Shown piece after piece: positions 37,358 to 46,706 of a stretch of 64,000 nt of DNA; position 1 is the first letter of the stretch; each line of letters begins with the position of its first letter. The notes under the pieces were generated by a model. That model did not search any database, had not been told where the DNA came from, and worked only from the letters and a program-made list of their open reading frames with translations. The position numbers and the translations under genes were made by a program. The stretch lies in contig NZ_CP095491.1 of assembly GCF_023028105.1 (NCBI RefSeq), positions 2,790,001-2,854,000 on the forward strand, read 5' to 3'. Source of the stretch: Halosolutus gelatinilyticus (GTDB lineage: Archaea; Halobacteriota; Halobacteria; Halobacteriales; Natrialbaceae).

Positions 37358-38941
37358 TCAGTCCTCGCGCGTCGTGATGTCGGCCGACAGCCCCTGGGCC
37401 ATCTCGATGTCCGTCGAGTTGTTCATCGTCCAGGCGGTGCGCTCGGTGACGGCCTCGATCGCCTCGCGGGCGCTCGGGTAGCCGTTGCCGGACTTCTTCA
37501 CGCCGCCGAACGGGAGCTGGACCTCGGCGCCGATGCAGGGCAGGTTCGCGTAGGCCAGCCCGAGTTCCGCGTGATCGCGGAAGTAGTTGAGCTGGCGGTA
37601 GTCCTCGGAGATGATCGCGCCGGCCAGCCCGTAGGGCGTGTCGTTGTGGATCTCCAGCGCGCGCTCGATGTCGCCGTCGTACTCGATGAGGGCGACGTGG
37701 GGGCCGAAACACTCCTCTTTCAGGCAGCGCAGATCCGGGTCGTAGTCGATCTCGTAGACGAACGGGCCGACCCAGTGACCGTTCGCGAAGCTGCCGCTTC
37801 GCTCACCATCGGCGGCAGCAGCCGCCCCGTCCTCGTGGCCCTCCGGGATCTCGTCCGCGTCGAGTTCGAACCGATCGACGAGCACCTCGGCGCCCTCTTG
37901 TCGGGCCAACTCGTTGTGCTTGCGGATCTTCTCGACGTGGTCGGCCTCGATCGCGGGCCCCATGAACGTGTCCTCGTCGAGGGGGTCGCCCACGGTGACG
38001 TCCTCGGCGATGTCGACGAAGCGCTCCGTGAACTCGTCGTAGACGTCCGTGTGGACGATCAGCCGTTCGCTCGAGACGCAGCGCTGGCCGGTCGTCTTGA
38101 ACGAGGACATGATCGCCGAGTGGACCGCGACGTCCAGGTCGGCCTCCTCGGTGATGACGATCCCGTTCTTGCCGCCCATCTCGCAGGCCGCGAGTTTGCC
38201 GGGTTCGCCGCCGACTTTCCCCGAAATTTCGTGGCCGACTTCCGCCGAGCCGGTAAAGAGGACGGTGTCGACGCGCTCGTCGTCGGTGATCGCCGCGCCG
38301 GCGTCGCCGAAGCCCTGAATCATGTTGAACACGCCGTCGGGAACCCCGGCGTCCGCCATCATCTCGGCGATGATCTGGCCGCACCACGGCGTCTGTTCCG
38401 CGGGTTTCCAGACGACCGTGTTCCCCTCGACCAGTGCGATCGCCATGTGCCAGAACGGGATCGCGACAGGGAAGTTCCACGGCGTGATGCAGCCGATCAC
38501 GCCCCGCGGTTTGCGGCGCATGTACGCGTCCTTGCTCGGAATCTCGGACGGGACGACGTCGCCGTGGGGGTGGCGGGCGTTGCCCGCCGCCCACTCGACC
38601 ATGTGCCAGGCCTCTGTGACGTCCGCCTTGCCCTCGCTGATCTCCTTGCCGCACTCCTTGGTGACGATCTCGCCCAGTTCCTCGTGGCGATCGCGCAGTT
38701 CGTGGTAGATGTCCCAGAGGTACTCCGCTCGATCGATGTACGACAGGTTCCGCCACTCGTCGACGGCGTCTTCGGCGGCCGCGAGCGCCGCGTCGACGTC
38801 GTCGACGGTGCCGCGCTGGAACGTCGCCAGCGTCTCGCCGGTCGCCGGGTTCTCGCTCTCGAACGTGTCCGACCCGCTCCCGTCGACCCATTCGCCGCCG
38901 ATGTAGTGTCCGTACACGTGCTCCGTGGCTTGCTGGCTCAT
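37358..38941 (-). CDS. Aldehyde dehydrogenase family protein
   Basis: 527 residues. NAD(P)-dependent oxidation of an aldehyde. Motifs: PWNFPVAIPFWHMAIALVEG (cofactor pocket), FTGSAEVG, catalytic Glu in CEMGGKNG, catalytic Cys in GQRCVSSER and CFGPHVALIEY near the C-terminus. Compared with typical ALDHs it carries an acidic/alanine-rich insertion (GHEDGAAAAADGERSGSFAN, about residue 375) before the C-terminal strand set. Substrate unknown. Candidates include 1-pyrroline-5-carboxylate and 2-aminoadipate semialdehyde. Confidence 0.88.
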   Translation of the reverse strand: MSQQATEHVYGHYIGGEWVDGSGSDTFESENPATGETLATFQRGTVDDVDAALAAAEDAVDEWRNLSYIDRAEYLWDIYHELRDRHEELGEIVTKECGKEISEGKADVTEAWHMVEWAAGNARHPHGDVVPSEIPSKDAYMRRKPRGVIGCITPWNFPVAIPFWHMAIALVEGNTVVWKPAEQTPWCGQIIAEMMADAGVPDGVFNMIQGFGDAGAAITDDERVDTVLFTGSAEVGHEISGKVGGEPGKLAACEMGGKNGIVITEEADLDVAVHSAIMSSFKTTGQRCVSSERLIVHTDVYDEFTERFVDIAEDVTVGDPLDEDTFMGPAIEADHVEKIRKHNELARQEGAEVLVDRFELDADEIPEGHEDGAAAAADGERSGSFANGHWVGPFVYEIDYDPDLRCLKEECFGPHVALIEYDGDIERALEIHNDTPYGLAGAIISEDYRQLNYFRDHAELGLAYANLPCIGAEVQLPFGGVKKSGNGYPSAREAIEAVTERTAWTMNNSTDIEMAQGLSADITTRED

Positions 38942-39144
38942 ATTCGAATCGTCTACGAGCGGGGTGAAAACAGTGATGGTCGCTTACACGACCGCTCCGT
39001 GCTCGATTCCGTACTTTGATGACCGATCGCCGACCCTGGCGAACAGGTTCCGCCGGCGTCGAACGCCCGTTCGGTGCGGGCGGTCGATCTCCGCGACCGG
39101 CGCGTACCGTCGGGTTCGACGTCTAACGCGTCGTCACCGATTCG

Positions 39145-39669
39145 TCACCGATCGTCGTCGCGACCGCGATCCGTCGTGACCGTCCGTTCGCCGTCGTCCG
39201 GTTCGTCACCTTCCTCCTCGGCGGGGTGGCGCTCGGCGCCCGACTCCTGCATGTCGTCCGTCTCGGGTTGGACGCCCTTGCCCGATCGGCCCTCGCCTTC
39301 CGGGAGGTCGTCGGCGTCCGGTTCGCCGGCGCCCGGGCCGAGTTCCCGGCGCTCGCCGTCGACGAACTGGCCGCCGGTCCCCTCATCGCGATCGAAGACC
39401 GGATCGGTTCCCTCTGTGGAGAACGGCGCTTCCGTTAGGTGGATCGCCTCCGCGGTGACCGCGTCGACGGCGGCGGCGTCGATCGGGACCGTCTCCTCGG
39501 TGTCGAGATCCCAGTCGTGAGCCGCGCGAATCGCGTCGATCGCGCCCTCCTTTGTCGCGACGTACGCCGTCTCGTCCTCGGTCAGTTTGACGACGCCGAT
39601 CGGTTCGCCGGCGGCGGTTTCGACGCGTTTGCCGACGTCGTCGTCGGAAAAGGACGGTGTCGGAGCCAT
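39145..39669 (-). CDS. Acidic protein with PRC-barrel-like N-terminus
   Basis: 174 residues. The N-terminal ~80 residues look like a PRC-barrel (DVGKRVETAAGEPIGVVKLT then ETVPIDAAAVDAV). The rest is a highly acidic, low-complexity tail (GTGGQFVDGERRELGPGAGE and AERHPAEEEGDEPDDGE). Probably cytoplasmic. PRC-barrel proteins often bind RNA or partner proteins. I have no stronger call. Confidence 0.65.
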   Translation of the reverse strand: MAPTPSFSDDDVGKRVETAAGEPIGVVKLTEDETAYVATKEGAIDAIRAAHDWDLDTEETVPIDAAAVDAVTAEAIHLTEAPFSTEGTDPVFDRDEGTGGQFVDGERRELGPGAGEPDADDLPEGEGRSGKGVQPETDDMQESGAERHPAEEEGDEPDDGERTVTTDRGRDDDR

Positions 39670-39780
39670 ACGCGACGATAGCGCCGGTCGTCGAAAGCGG
39701 CTGCTGCCTGCAACGGCCGGGGAGACGGGAGGTCGGAGATGGGCGCCGGGCGGCCGCTCGAAGACAGGGGCTCGATCGAA

Positions 39781-40590
39781 CTAGCCGCGACCGAGGTCGG
39801 CCGCCTTTTCGACTTCGCTGCGCAGCGTCGTCGAGTCGAACTCGTGGTCCGGTCGCAGGCGGACGAAATCGAGGAAGCGTCGCGCGCGCAACAGCGCGGA
39901 CGGATCGTAGACGGCGACGGCCGCGTCGACGGCGGCGCGGGCGCCGATACGGGGCTCGAGCATCGCGAGCGCACAGGCGAGGTCGTACGCCGACGTCTCG
40001 GTGACGCGGTTCTCGTGGACGTTCGTTGCGTCGATGAAGTAGAGTTCGTCGTCGTAGATAAGGACGTTCTCGGCCCGCAGGTCGCCGTGGGCCAGTCCGT
40101 GATCGTGGAGCGTCTTTAGCATCTCGAACAGCTCCCGGGATCGGTTCTCGACGACGAACGCGGGGACGTCCTCGAACGACTCGAACTCGGGGAGGTACTC
40201 CAGGACGAGGACGCCGAGCCCGTTGACCTCGAAGGCTTCGATCGGCCGCGGGGCGTTGACGCCGATCTCGCGCATCCGCTGAGTCGCCTCGTACTCGTGT
40301 TCGACCATCTCGCGGGGCGTGTCGAACCGCCCGAAGAAGCCCTCGGTGCGGGACGTGAACGCACCGACGTTCCGGCCGGTCGTGAGGACGGCGTGGACGA
40401 GCGCGTTCTGTCGCGAGACGATCTTGATGAACCACTCGTCGTCGATCACGCAGGGCGTCGAGAGCCAGTTGTCGGCGTCGAGGAACTCGACGCGGACGGC
40501 CTCGCGGTCGTGCCGGGCCGCCAGCGTCCGAATCACGCGCTCGATGCGCTCCCATTCGACGCTCCCTCGAGCGAGCTGGCGGATGTCCAT
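39781..40590 (-). CDS. RIO/Kdo-type protein kinase-like protein
   Basis: 269 residues from ATG 40590. Kinase-like fold: K56 in FIKIV (ATP-anchoring Lys), E99 region, then the catalytic block HGDLRAEN (D170, N175) and metal-binding D187 in YFIDATN, a RIO-like form of DFG. The small N-terminal helical part may be an HTH-like cap. Members act on proteins or small metabolites. Target unknown. It diverges from the large membrane protein gene at 40811. Confidence 0.82.
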   Translation of the reverse strand: MDIRQLARGSVEWERIERVIRTLAARHDREAVRVEFLDADNWLSTPCVIDDEWFIKIVSRQNALVHAVLTTGRNVGAFTSRTEGFFGRFDTPREMVEHEYEATQRMREIGVNAPRPIEAFEVNGLGVLVLEYLPEFESFEDVPAFVVENRSRELFEMLKTLHDHGLAHGDLRAENVLIYDDELYFIDATNVHENRVTETSAYDLACALAMLEPRIGARAAVDAAVAVYDPSALLRARRFLDFVRLRPDHEFDSTTLRSEVEKAADLGRG

Positions 40591-40810
40591 GCCTGACAGA
40601 GGGCTCTCGAGGTTAAATGCCTCCCGAACTGTCGTCGTCGAGATGTGTTCGAACGGATGGTGGTGTCCGCCGACCCGCGGACGGCGATCGGTCGTGACGC
40701 GCTCGCCGGATATCGCGACCGAACCGGATCCCGTGGCGAGCGACTCCGCGGGGAACCGAGTCACCCGACAGAACAGTATCATTTTCACCTTCCTCGACGT
40801 ATTCGCAACT

Positions 40811-42028
40811 ATGGACGCTATCGACGATCTGGGGGACGCGATCGACGCGACGAGAAACCTGCTGACCCCGGTCCGCCCGAAGATGTGGCTCAAGCTGTCG
40901 ATCGTCGTGCTGTTCGTCGTCGGGTTCGGCGGCGGCGCCTCGCCGCCGACCGGCAATTTCGAAGCCCCCGCCGACGATCCCGGGACCGGATCCGGTTCCG
41001 AGTTCGGGATCGATTCCGCGATCGAGCAACTTCCCGAGGATTTCTGGTTCTACGCGGCGATCGCGCTCGCCCTCGTGATCCTCCTCTGGCTGGTCTTCGG
41101 CCTGATCAGCGCGATCATGGAGTTCGTCTTCATCGAGTCGCTGCGGACGACCGAGGTTCGCGTCAGACGGTACGCGCGCCGCAACGTCGGTCGCGGCCTG
41201 CGGCTGTTCGGCTTCCGGCTGGTGCTCACGCTCCCGCTGCTCCTAGCCGTGGTGGGGCCCGTGGCGTACATCATCCTTCTCGATCCCGCACCGGAGCGAC
41301 TCGGCGGCTCGATCGCGCTGGTAGTGCTCGTCGGCGTCGTCGGGTACGCGATCTACGCGATCGTGATGCGATTCACCTCCGAGTTCGTCGCCCCGATCAT
41401 GTTGCTCGAAGACCGGGGCGTCCTCGGGGGGTGGCGGCGCTTCTGGCGGACGGGGACGGCCAACTGGGCCGAGTACGCGGTGTATCTGATACTCGCCTGG
41501 ATCATCCTCCTCGTGGCGAATATCGGCATCTCGCTCGTGTTGCTCGTGGGCGGGCTGTTGCTCGCGATCCCGTTTCTCGTCCTCGGCGCTGTGGCGTACG
41601 TGGCGGGCGGCGCCGGGCTGTACCTCTTGATCCCGATCGGCCTCGTCGCCCTCGTCGCGTACCTGCTGTTCTACGCGGTCGTCTGGATGCCGGTCCGCAC
41701 CTACTTCAAGTACTACGCGCTGTTGTTGCTCGGCGACACCGACGCGGACCTCGATCTGATCCCCGACCAGCGCGCGGCCATCCGATCGGACGGCGGGATG
41801 GCCGCGGGCGCGGAGACGCCCGACGAACCGGGCCGCCCCGGCGGACGCTGGGGAACCGCCGACGAAGACGAGTCGAGCGCGTGGGACGACGGGACGGACG
41901 CGGGTACGGGAGACGATCGGTCGACCGATTCGTGGGGATCCGACCGCGACGGGGACGACCCGTGGGGGCACTCCGACGATGAGAACGACGAGAGCGACGA
42001 GGACGATCGCTCCGATCGAGGCTGGTAG
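40811..42028 (+). CDS. Polytopic membrane protein (DUF7544-like)
   Basis: 405 residues from ATG 40811. The N-terminus DAIDDLGDAIDATRNLLTPV then WLKLSIVVLFVVGFGGG fits a haloarchaeal membrane family I know as DUF7544. About six further spans follow (IALALVILLWLVFGLISAIM, FRLVLTLPLLLAVVGPVAYI and others). The last ~80 residues are an acidic, Gly/Asp/Trp-rich hydrophilic tail. Function unknown. Confidence 0.8.
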   Translation: MDAIDDLGDAIDATRNLLTPVRPKMWLKLSIVVLFVVGFGGGASPPTGNFEAPADDPGTGSGSEFGIDSAIEQLPEDFWFYAAIALALVILLWLVFGLISAIMEFVFIESLRTTEVRVRRYARRNVGRGLRLFGFRLVLTLPLLLAVVGPVAYIILLDPAPERLGGSIALVVLVGVVGYAIYAIVMRFTSEFVAPIMLLEDRGVLGGWRRFWRTGTANWAEYAVYLILAWIILLVANIGISLVLLVGGLLLAIPFLVLGAVAYVAGGAGLYLLIPIGLVALVAYLLFYAVVWMPVRTYFKYYALLLLGDTDADLDLIPDQRAAIRSDGGMAAGAETPDEPGRPGGRWGTADEDESSAWDDGTDAGTGDDRSTDSWGSDRDGDDPWGHSDDENDESDEDDRSDRGW

Positions 42029-42140
42029 CGCTCGAAAGCGCTCCGCTCCCGCCGGTTCGCGCGGCGTTCGGCGCGAGTCCGTCGATCGCGGCTCGGACGA
42101 AGGTCGGTGCGTTTAACCTCCGGCCCGGCAATTTTTGCGT

Positions 42141-43283
42141 ATGGACTTCGGCTTGCCCGACGAGCACCGAATGGTACAGGAGACGGTCCGGGACTTTTGC
42201 GAGCGGGAGATCGAACCGATCGCCCAGGAGATCGAGGACGAGCACCGCTTCCCCGCGGAGATCTTCGACCAGCTCGCCGCCCTCGACATGATGGGCGTGC
42301 CGATCGACGACGCCTACGGCGGGCTGGGCGGCGACACGCTCATGTACTCGCTGGTCGCCGAGGAGATCGGCCGCGTCTCCGGCTCGGTCGGCCTCTCGTA
42401 CGTCGCGCACATCTCGCTCGCGTCGAAGCCGATCGAACTCTTCGGCACCGAGGAACAGAAGGAGCGCTGGCTGCGCCCGCTCGCGGAGGGCGAGCACATG
42501 GGCGGCTGGGCGCTGACCGAACCCGGCAGCGGCTCCGACGCCTCGGACATGGACACGACGGCGCGGAAAGAAGGCGACGAGTGGGTACTCGATGGCACGA
42601 AGCAGTTCATCACGAACGCCTCCGAGGCCGGGTCGGTGCTCGTCAAGGCGGTCACGGACCCAGAGGCGGGCTACGACGGGATCTCGACGTTCATCGTCGA
42701 TCCCCGCGAGGACGACGGCTTCGAGGTGACGACGATCTGGGACAAGATGGGGCTGAACGCCTCGCCCACCTGCGAGATCCAGCTGGAAGACGTCCGGCTC
42801 CCCGAGGATCGCCTGCTCGGCGAGGAGGGCGACGGTTGGGAACAGACGAAAAAGACCTTAGACGGGGGCCGGATCTCGATCGCCGCCCTCTCGACGGGGT
42901 TGGCCCAGGGCGCCTACGACCACGCGAAAGCCTACAGCGGGGAGCGCGAACAGTTCGGTCAGCCGATCTCGAAGTTCGACGCCATCCGCGACAAGCTCGT
43001 CGACATGCACCGAAAGACCGAGCGGGCGCGGCTGCTGACGCGCAAGGCTGCGACGCGCTACGACGACGGGCAGCCGGTGACCAGGGAGTCCGCCCTCGCG
43101 AAACTCGACGCCAGCGAGGCCGCCCGCGAAGTCGCCGAGGACGCCGTCCAGGTGCTCGGCGGCTACGGCTACACGACGGACTTCGCCCCGCAGCGGTTCT
43201 ACCGCGACGCCAAGCTGATGGAGATCGGCGAAGGGACGAGCGAGATCCAACACCTCGTCATCGGCCGGGAACTCGGCCTGTAG
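42141..43283 (+). CDS. acd: Acyl-CoA dehydrogenase
   Basis: 380 residues from ATG 42141 (TTTTTGCG promoter element just before it). FAD-dependent oxidation of an acyl-CoA to the 2,3-enoyl-CoA. Motifs: LTEPGSGSDASD (FAD/substrate loop), WVLDGTKQFITNA, and the C-terminal IGEGTSEIQHLVIGRELGL with the catalytic base region. The chain-length specificity cannot be told. An adjacent electron-transfer flavoprotein gene is not present. Confidence 0.94.
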   Translation: MDFGLPDEHRMVQETVRDFCEREIEPIAQEIEDEHRFPAEIFDQLAALDMMGVPIDDAYGGLGGDTLMYSLVAEEIGRVSGSVGLSYVAHISLASKPIELFGTEEQKERWLRPLAEGEHMGGWALTEPGSGSDASDMDTTARKEGDEWVLDGTKQFITNASEAGSVLVKAVTDPEAGYDGISTFIVDPREDDGFEVTTIWDKMGLNASPTCEIQLEDVRLPEDRLLGEEGDGWEQTKKTLDGGRISIAALSTGLAQGAYDHAKAYSGEREQFGQPISKFDAIRDKLVDMHRKTERARLLTRKAATRYDDGQPVTRESALAKLDASEAAREVAEDAVQVLGGYGYTTDFAPQRFYRDAKLMEIGEGTSEIQHLVIGRELGL

Positions 43284-43345
43284 TCGCCCTACAGGCCCTC
43301 GTCGGATTCGTCCTGCTCGCGTTGGGATCGTCGGCCGGTCGATCG

Positions 43346-43870
43346 CTACCGCCGGCGGAACGGATCGAGCACCGCCGACACAGAGGAGAGTTCGAGCGGG
43401 TGGCGCTGTTGCCCGCGTCGAATTCGCGTCAGGATGACGACCGCAACGTAGCTTAGGACCGCGAGACCGATCCCGACCAGGATGTTTCCGAGCAGCGTCT
43501 GCCCGACGGCCGTTCCGGCCGAATCGACAGCGGGATCGCTCGACAGGATCGACCGGGTGCCGAGCACGACGCCGCCGACGTGGTAACTCGCGACGTAGAC
43601 GGCCGGTTTCACGAACGGATTGAGGACGGCGACGCTGGCGAAGATCGCGGGTTTGTTGACCCACGACCACAGCGCCGCGAACACGAAAAAGAGGCCGATA
43701 CCGAGTCCGCCCGTCGGGAGCGTCGTGATGAAGATCCCGACGGCGAAGCTGGCGCCGATCTGGTGTGGCGTGTGGTCCGTCCGAAACGCGGCTCGCAACT
43801 CGCTGCGGGCGCGATCGCGATACCGGTTGAGCCGCCGTCGAATCACGTTCTGTACGTCGATCCCATCCAC
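43346..43870 (-). CDS. DUF2062 family membrane protein
   Basis: 174 residues from GTG 43870, chosen because a CTTTTTGTG element lies just before it. The conserved DUF2062 block HQIGASFAVGIFITTLPTGG is followed by FFVFAALWSWVNKPAIFASV and NPFVKPAVYVASYHVGGVVL, with three to four membrane segments. Members are often next to glycosyltransferases, but here the neighbour is glutamate dehydrogenase. Function unknown. Confidence 0.86.
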   Translation of the reverse strand: MDGIDVQNVIRRRLNRYRDRARSELRAAFRTDHTPHQIGASFAVGIFITTLPTGGLGIGLFFVFAALWSWVNKPAIFASVAVLNPFVKPAVYVASYHVGGVVLGTRSILSSDPAVDSAGTAVGQTLLGNILVGIGLAVLSYVAVVILTRIRRGQQRHPLELSSVSAVLDPFRRR

Positions 43871-43934
43871 TACACAAAAAGCGTATCGTCCTGCGGTCAA
43901 GCTTCCCCGCGAACCCTGAAAACGTGTTACCGGA

Positions 43935-45191
43935 TCAGGGGAAGCTGCCGGCTTCCTCGTAGGCGTCCGCGACGCGCTGGATCGCGACGACGTAGGTTGC
44001 GGTTCGCGGGTTGTCGAGGGCGTTCGCCTCGAGCGCCTCGACGAGCGCGTCGAAGCCGTCGACGATGATGTTCTCGAGTTCCTCGTTGACCCGCTCTTCG
44101 GACCAGTAGAATCGCTGGCGGTTCTGGACCCACTCGAAGTAGCTGACGGTCACGCCGCCGGCGTTGGCGAGGATGTCCGGGACGACGAAGACGTCCTCGT
44201 CCGCGAGCACGGCGTCGGCTTCGGGCGTCAGCGGCCCGTTAGCGGCTTCGGAGATGACGTCCGCCTGGACGTCTTCGGCGAGGTCGCCGTCGATCGCGTT
44301 CTCGAGGGCGGCTGGGATCAGCAGATCGACGTCGAGCGTGAGCACGTCCTCGTTGGTGATCTCCGCCTCGGCGTCGTGGAAGCCGACGACGCTGCCCGTC
44401 TCGTTCTTGTGCTCCTTGGCGGCGACGGGATCGAAGCCGTCGGGGTTGTAGATCCCGCCGCTGGAGTCGCTGGCGGCGACGACGGTCGCGCCCATCTCGT
44501 CGATCAGCTTCGCGGCGATCCAGCCGGCGTTGCCGTAGCCCTGGACGGCGACGGTCGCGCCCTGGAGATCCTTGTCGAGGTAGTCGAATGCCTCGCGAGC
44601 CGCGATGACGGTCGATCGACCGGTCGCCTCGACGCGGCCCTCGCTGCCGCCGCTGTTGAGGTCCTTCCCGGTGATGACGCCGGGTTCGGTGGTGTTCTCG
44701 AGCGTCTCGTAGGTGTCCTTGATCCAGTTCATCTCCCGCTGGCCCGTATTCACGTCGGGCGCGGGGATGTCGCGGTCCTCGCCGATCATCGGCGTGAGTT
44801 CCTTCGCGAAGGCGCGCGTGATGCGCTCGAGTTCGCTCTCGGAGTAGTCGTCGGGGTCGATGATGATGCCGCCCTTGCCGCCGCCGAGCGGGATGTCGAC
44901 GATCGCGGTCTTGTAGGTCATCCAGCCGGAGAGCGCCTTGACCTCGTCGCGGGAGACCTGCGGGTGGTAGCGGATGCCGCCCTTGTACGGCCCGCGATCG
45001 CCGTTGAACTGCGATCGGAACGCTTTGAACCGCTCGAGCGAACCGTCGTCGAGCTCGACCGTGAGGTTGGTCTCGAGCACTCGCTCCGGGTGTTTGAGCC
45101 GCTCGATCACGTCGTCGCCGATGTCGAGATACGCCGCCGCCTCGTCGATTTGCGACTGGAGGCTCTCGAATGGGTTGGCAGTCTCTGACAT
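43935..45191 (-). CDS. gdhB: Glutamate dehydrogenase
   Basis: 418 residues from ATG 45191. Oxidative deamination of glutamate, or the reverse assimilation of ammonia. Landmarks: the substrate-binding [20 protein letters not shown], catalytic Lys in [19 protein letters not shown], nucleotide-binding [20 protein letters not shown] and [15 protein letters not shown]. The promoter on the reverse strand is A+T-rich (TTATATTGG ~55 bases upstream). The homologue at 46707 differs in sequence, so the two are likely a paralogue pair. Confidence 0.95.
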   Translation of the reverse strand: MSETANPFESLQSQIDEAAAYLDIGDDVIERLKHPERVLETNLTVELDDGSLERFKAFRSQFNGDRGPYKGGIRYHPQVSRDEVKALSGWMTYKTAIVDIPLGGGKGGIIIDPDDYSESELERITRAFAKELTPMIGEDRDIPAPDVNTGQREMNWIKDTYETLENTTEPGVITGKDLNSGGSEGRVEATGRSTVIAAREAFDYLDKDLQGATVAVQGYGNAGWIAAKLIDEMGATVVAASDSSGGIYNPDGFDPVAAKEHKNETGSVVGFHDAEAEITNEDVLTLDVDLLIPAALENAIDGDLAEDVQADVISEAANGPLTPEADAVLADEDVFVVPDILANAGGVTVSYFEWVQNRQRFYWSEERVNEELENIIVDGFDALVEALEANALDNPRTATYVVAIQRVADAYEEAGSFP

Positions 45192-45476
45192 TGCGAGTAC
45201 GTTCATAGGTTGGCGAAATAAGCGTGACGGAAGCCGATTAGTAACTAAGTCCCAATATAAGGTAATAGGAGATAATTATATTGTTGGTGTGCGCCCATCC
45301 GATCGGCCGTCGCCTGAGAATCGCTACCGTCTCACCGAAGCATCATCCTCGTCTCGCCGAGAAACCGCCCGCTCGTTACTGAGGAATCGCCATCGAACCA
45401 CTGAGGGATCGCCATCGCGCCGCAGAGACGAGCTACCGCGAGGTAGTTCCACGGGATGGCGCGGGCGGCGCCCGGG
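45192..45476. promoter_or_regulatory. gdhB upstream region with a tandem 18-bp direct repeat
   Basis: Nothing coding seen. The part next to gdhB (45225-45290) is A+T-rich and holds its promoter. Further away, ACTGAGGAATCGCCATCG at 45378-45395 is repeated as ACTGAGGGATCGCCATCG at 45400-45417 (22-base period, one mismatch). A weaker third similarity (CTGAGAATCGC) is near 45312. These could be regulator sites or a short tandem duplication. Confidence 0.4.
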
Positions 45477-46337
45477 TTACGCGCCGTCGCTGGCGGCCTC
45501 GGCACGATCGCGGATTCGTCGCGCCTGCGCGATCAGCGGCGCGTCGATCATCTCGCCGTCGACCTCGAAGACGCCCCGTCCCTCGGCCTCGGCCTCCCGC
45601 CTGGCCTCGAGAACCGCCTCGGCCCACTCGATCTCGCTTTCGTCCGGGGTGAACGCCTCATTGATCGGGCCGACCTGCGCGGGGTGGATCGCCAGCTTCC
45701 CGTCGTAACCGAGCCGAACCGATCGCTCGGCGTCCTCGCGCAGGCCCTCGTCGTCCTGGAAGTCGGTCACCAGGGTGTCGATCGCCTCGCAGTCGTGGGC
45801 CGCGGCCGCGACGACGACGCGTTCGCGTGCGTAGAGAACTTCCGTTCCCTCTGCGGTCCGCGTCGCACCGATATCGGCCGAGAGGTCCTCGGCGCCGAAT
45901 ACCAGCGCGTCGGTCGCCGGAACCGCCGCGATCTCCGGCGCCGCGAGGACGCCGCGAGCGCTCTCGATCAGCGCCAGCACCGGCGCGGAGACGCTCCAGG
46001 TGGCGAGTCGATCGGCGAGCGCGCGAACGTCGTCCGCGGCGCTCGCTTTCGGAAGCATCAGGCTGTCGAGGCGGACCTCGTCGGGGGACGCGAGCAGGGT
46101 ATCGAGATCGGCCTTGATCGCGTCGTCAGTCGCGTTGACGCGAACGCAGACCTCGCAGTCGGGGTCGAATTCTGGGTCGGCGAGAACGTCGCGAACCGCG
46201 TCTCTCGCTTCGTCCTTGCGCGTCGGGGACACGGCGTCCTCGAGATCGAAGACGATCACGTCGGCCCCCGCGTTCGGGGCTTTACGGAGCATCTCGGAAC
46301 GATCACCAGGGGTAAACAGGACGCTTCGACGTACCAT
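45477..46337 (-). CDS. HpcH/HpaI aldolase/CitE-type lyase
   Basis: 286 residues from ATG 46337. CitE-like TIM-barrel lyase of acyl-CoA substrates: RRSVLFTPGDRSEMLRKA, FDLEDAVSPTRKDEAR, metal-binding Glu in LIESARGVLAAPEI and Asp in FGAEDLSADIG, and AIHPAQV near the end. The archaeal/bacterial relatives include malyl/beta-methylmalyl-CoA lyases (used in the methylaspartate cycle) and mycobacterial CitE (Rv2498c). Flanking by two glutamate dehydrogenases favours central C-N metabolism. The exact CoA substrate is not certain. Confidence 0.86.
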   Translation of the reverse strand: MVRRSVLFTPGDRSEMLRKAPNAGADVIVFDLEDAVSPTRKDEARDAVRDVLADPEFDPDCEVCVRVNATDDAIKADLDTLLASPDEVRLDSLMLPKASAADDVRALADRLATWSVSAPVLALIESARGVLAAPEIAAVPATDALVFGAEDLSADIGATRTAEGTEVLYARERVVVAAAAHDCEAIDTLVTDFQDDEGLREDAERSVRLGYDGKLAIHPAQVGPINEAFTPDESEIEWAEAVLEARREAEAEGRGVFEVDGEMIDAPLIAQARRIRDRAEAASDGA

Positions 46338-46706
46338 ACGGACGTGTGCGAGAAGCGGGACCGTGAAAGTACGGGACGCGGTACGGCGGGAATCGGGCGG
46401 ATAGCCGGCGCGGAACGCGTTCGACCGGAACCGATCGAACTGCTGGGACGGGTCGAGAGGAGCAGGGCCCACATCGGGGGGTGGGCGATCGGATCGGACG
46501 GACCGGCAGCATCGTCATGGGAACCCCTCGTTCAGAGTGAAAACGAAGCGGGAATCGATGGGAGATCGATACCGAATTGCGATCGAAGAACGCACGAGGG
46601 TGGTTTCACTTTGAACGGGCGTATCGCGTGTCGATCCCGAATCACGCTGAACGAGGGGTGTGGGCGCCCGCGTTACCTGCGCACCAAACTCGGTCGCGAG
46701 GTCATG
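46338..46706. promoter_or_regulatory. 369-base gap with origin-box-like inverted repeats
   Basis: No gene seen. A perfect 13-bp inverted repeat ACCCCTCGTTCAG (46523-46535) / CTGAACGAGGGGT (46647-46659) encloses a second pair, GTTCAGAGTGAAA (46530-46542) and TTTCACTTTGAAC (46604-46616), one mismatch. Each half has the form TTC-N5-GAA flanked by a (A)ACGA-G-rich run, resembling haloarchaeal Orc1/Cdc6 origin recognition boxes. It sits 186-322 bases upstream of the CitE-type gene, so an operator is an alternative. Confidence 0.4.

Noticed and set aside
45378-45417. CRISPR-like repeat pair
   Set aside because: Only two full copies, spaced by four bases with no spacer sequence, so not a CRISPR array.
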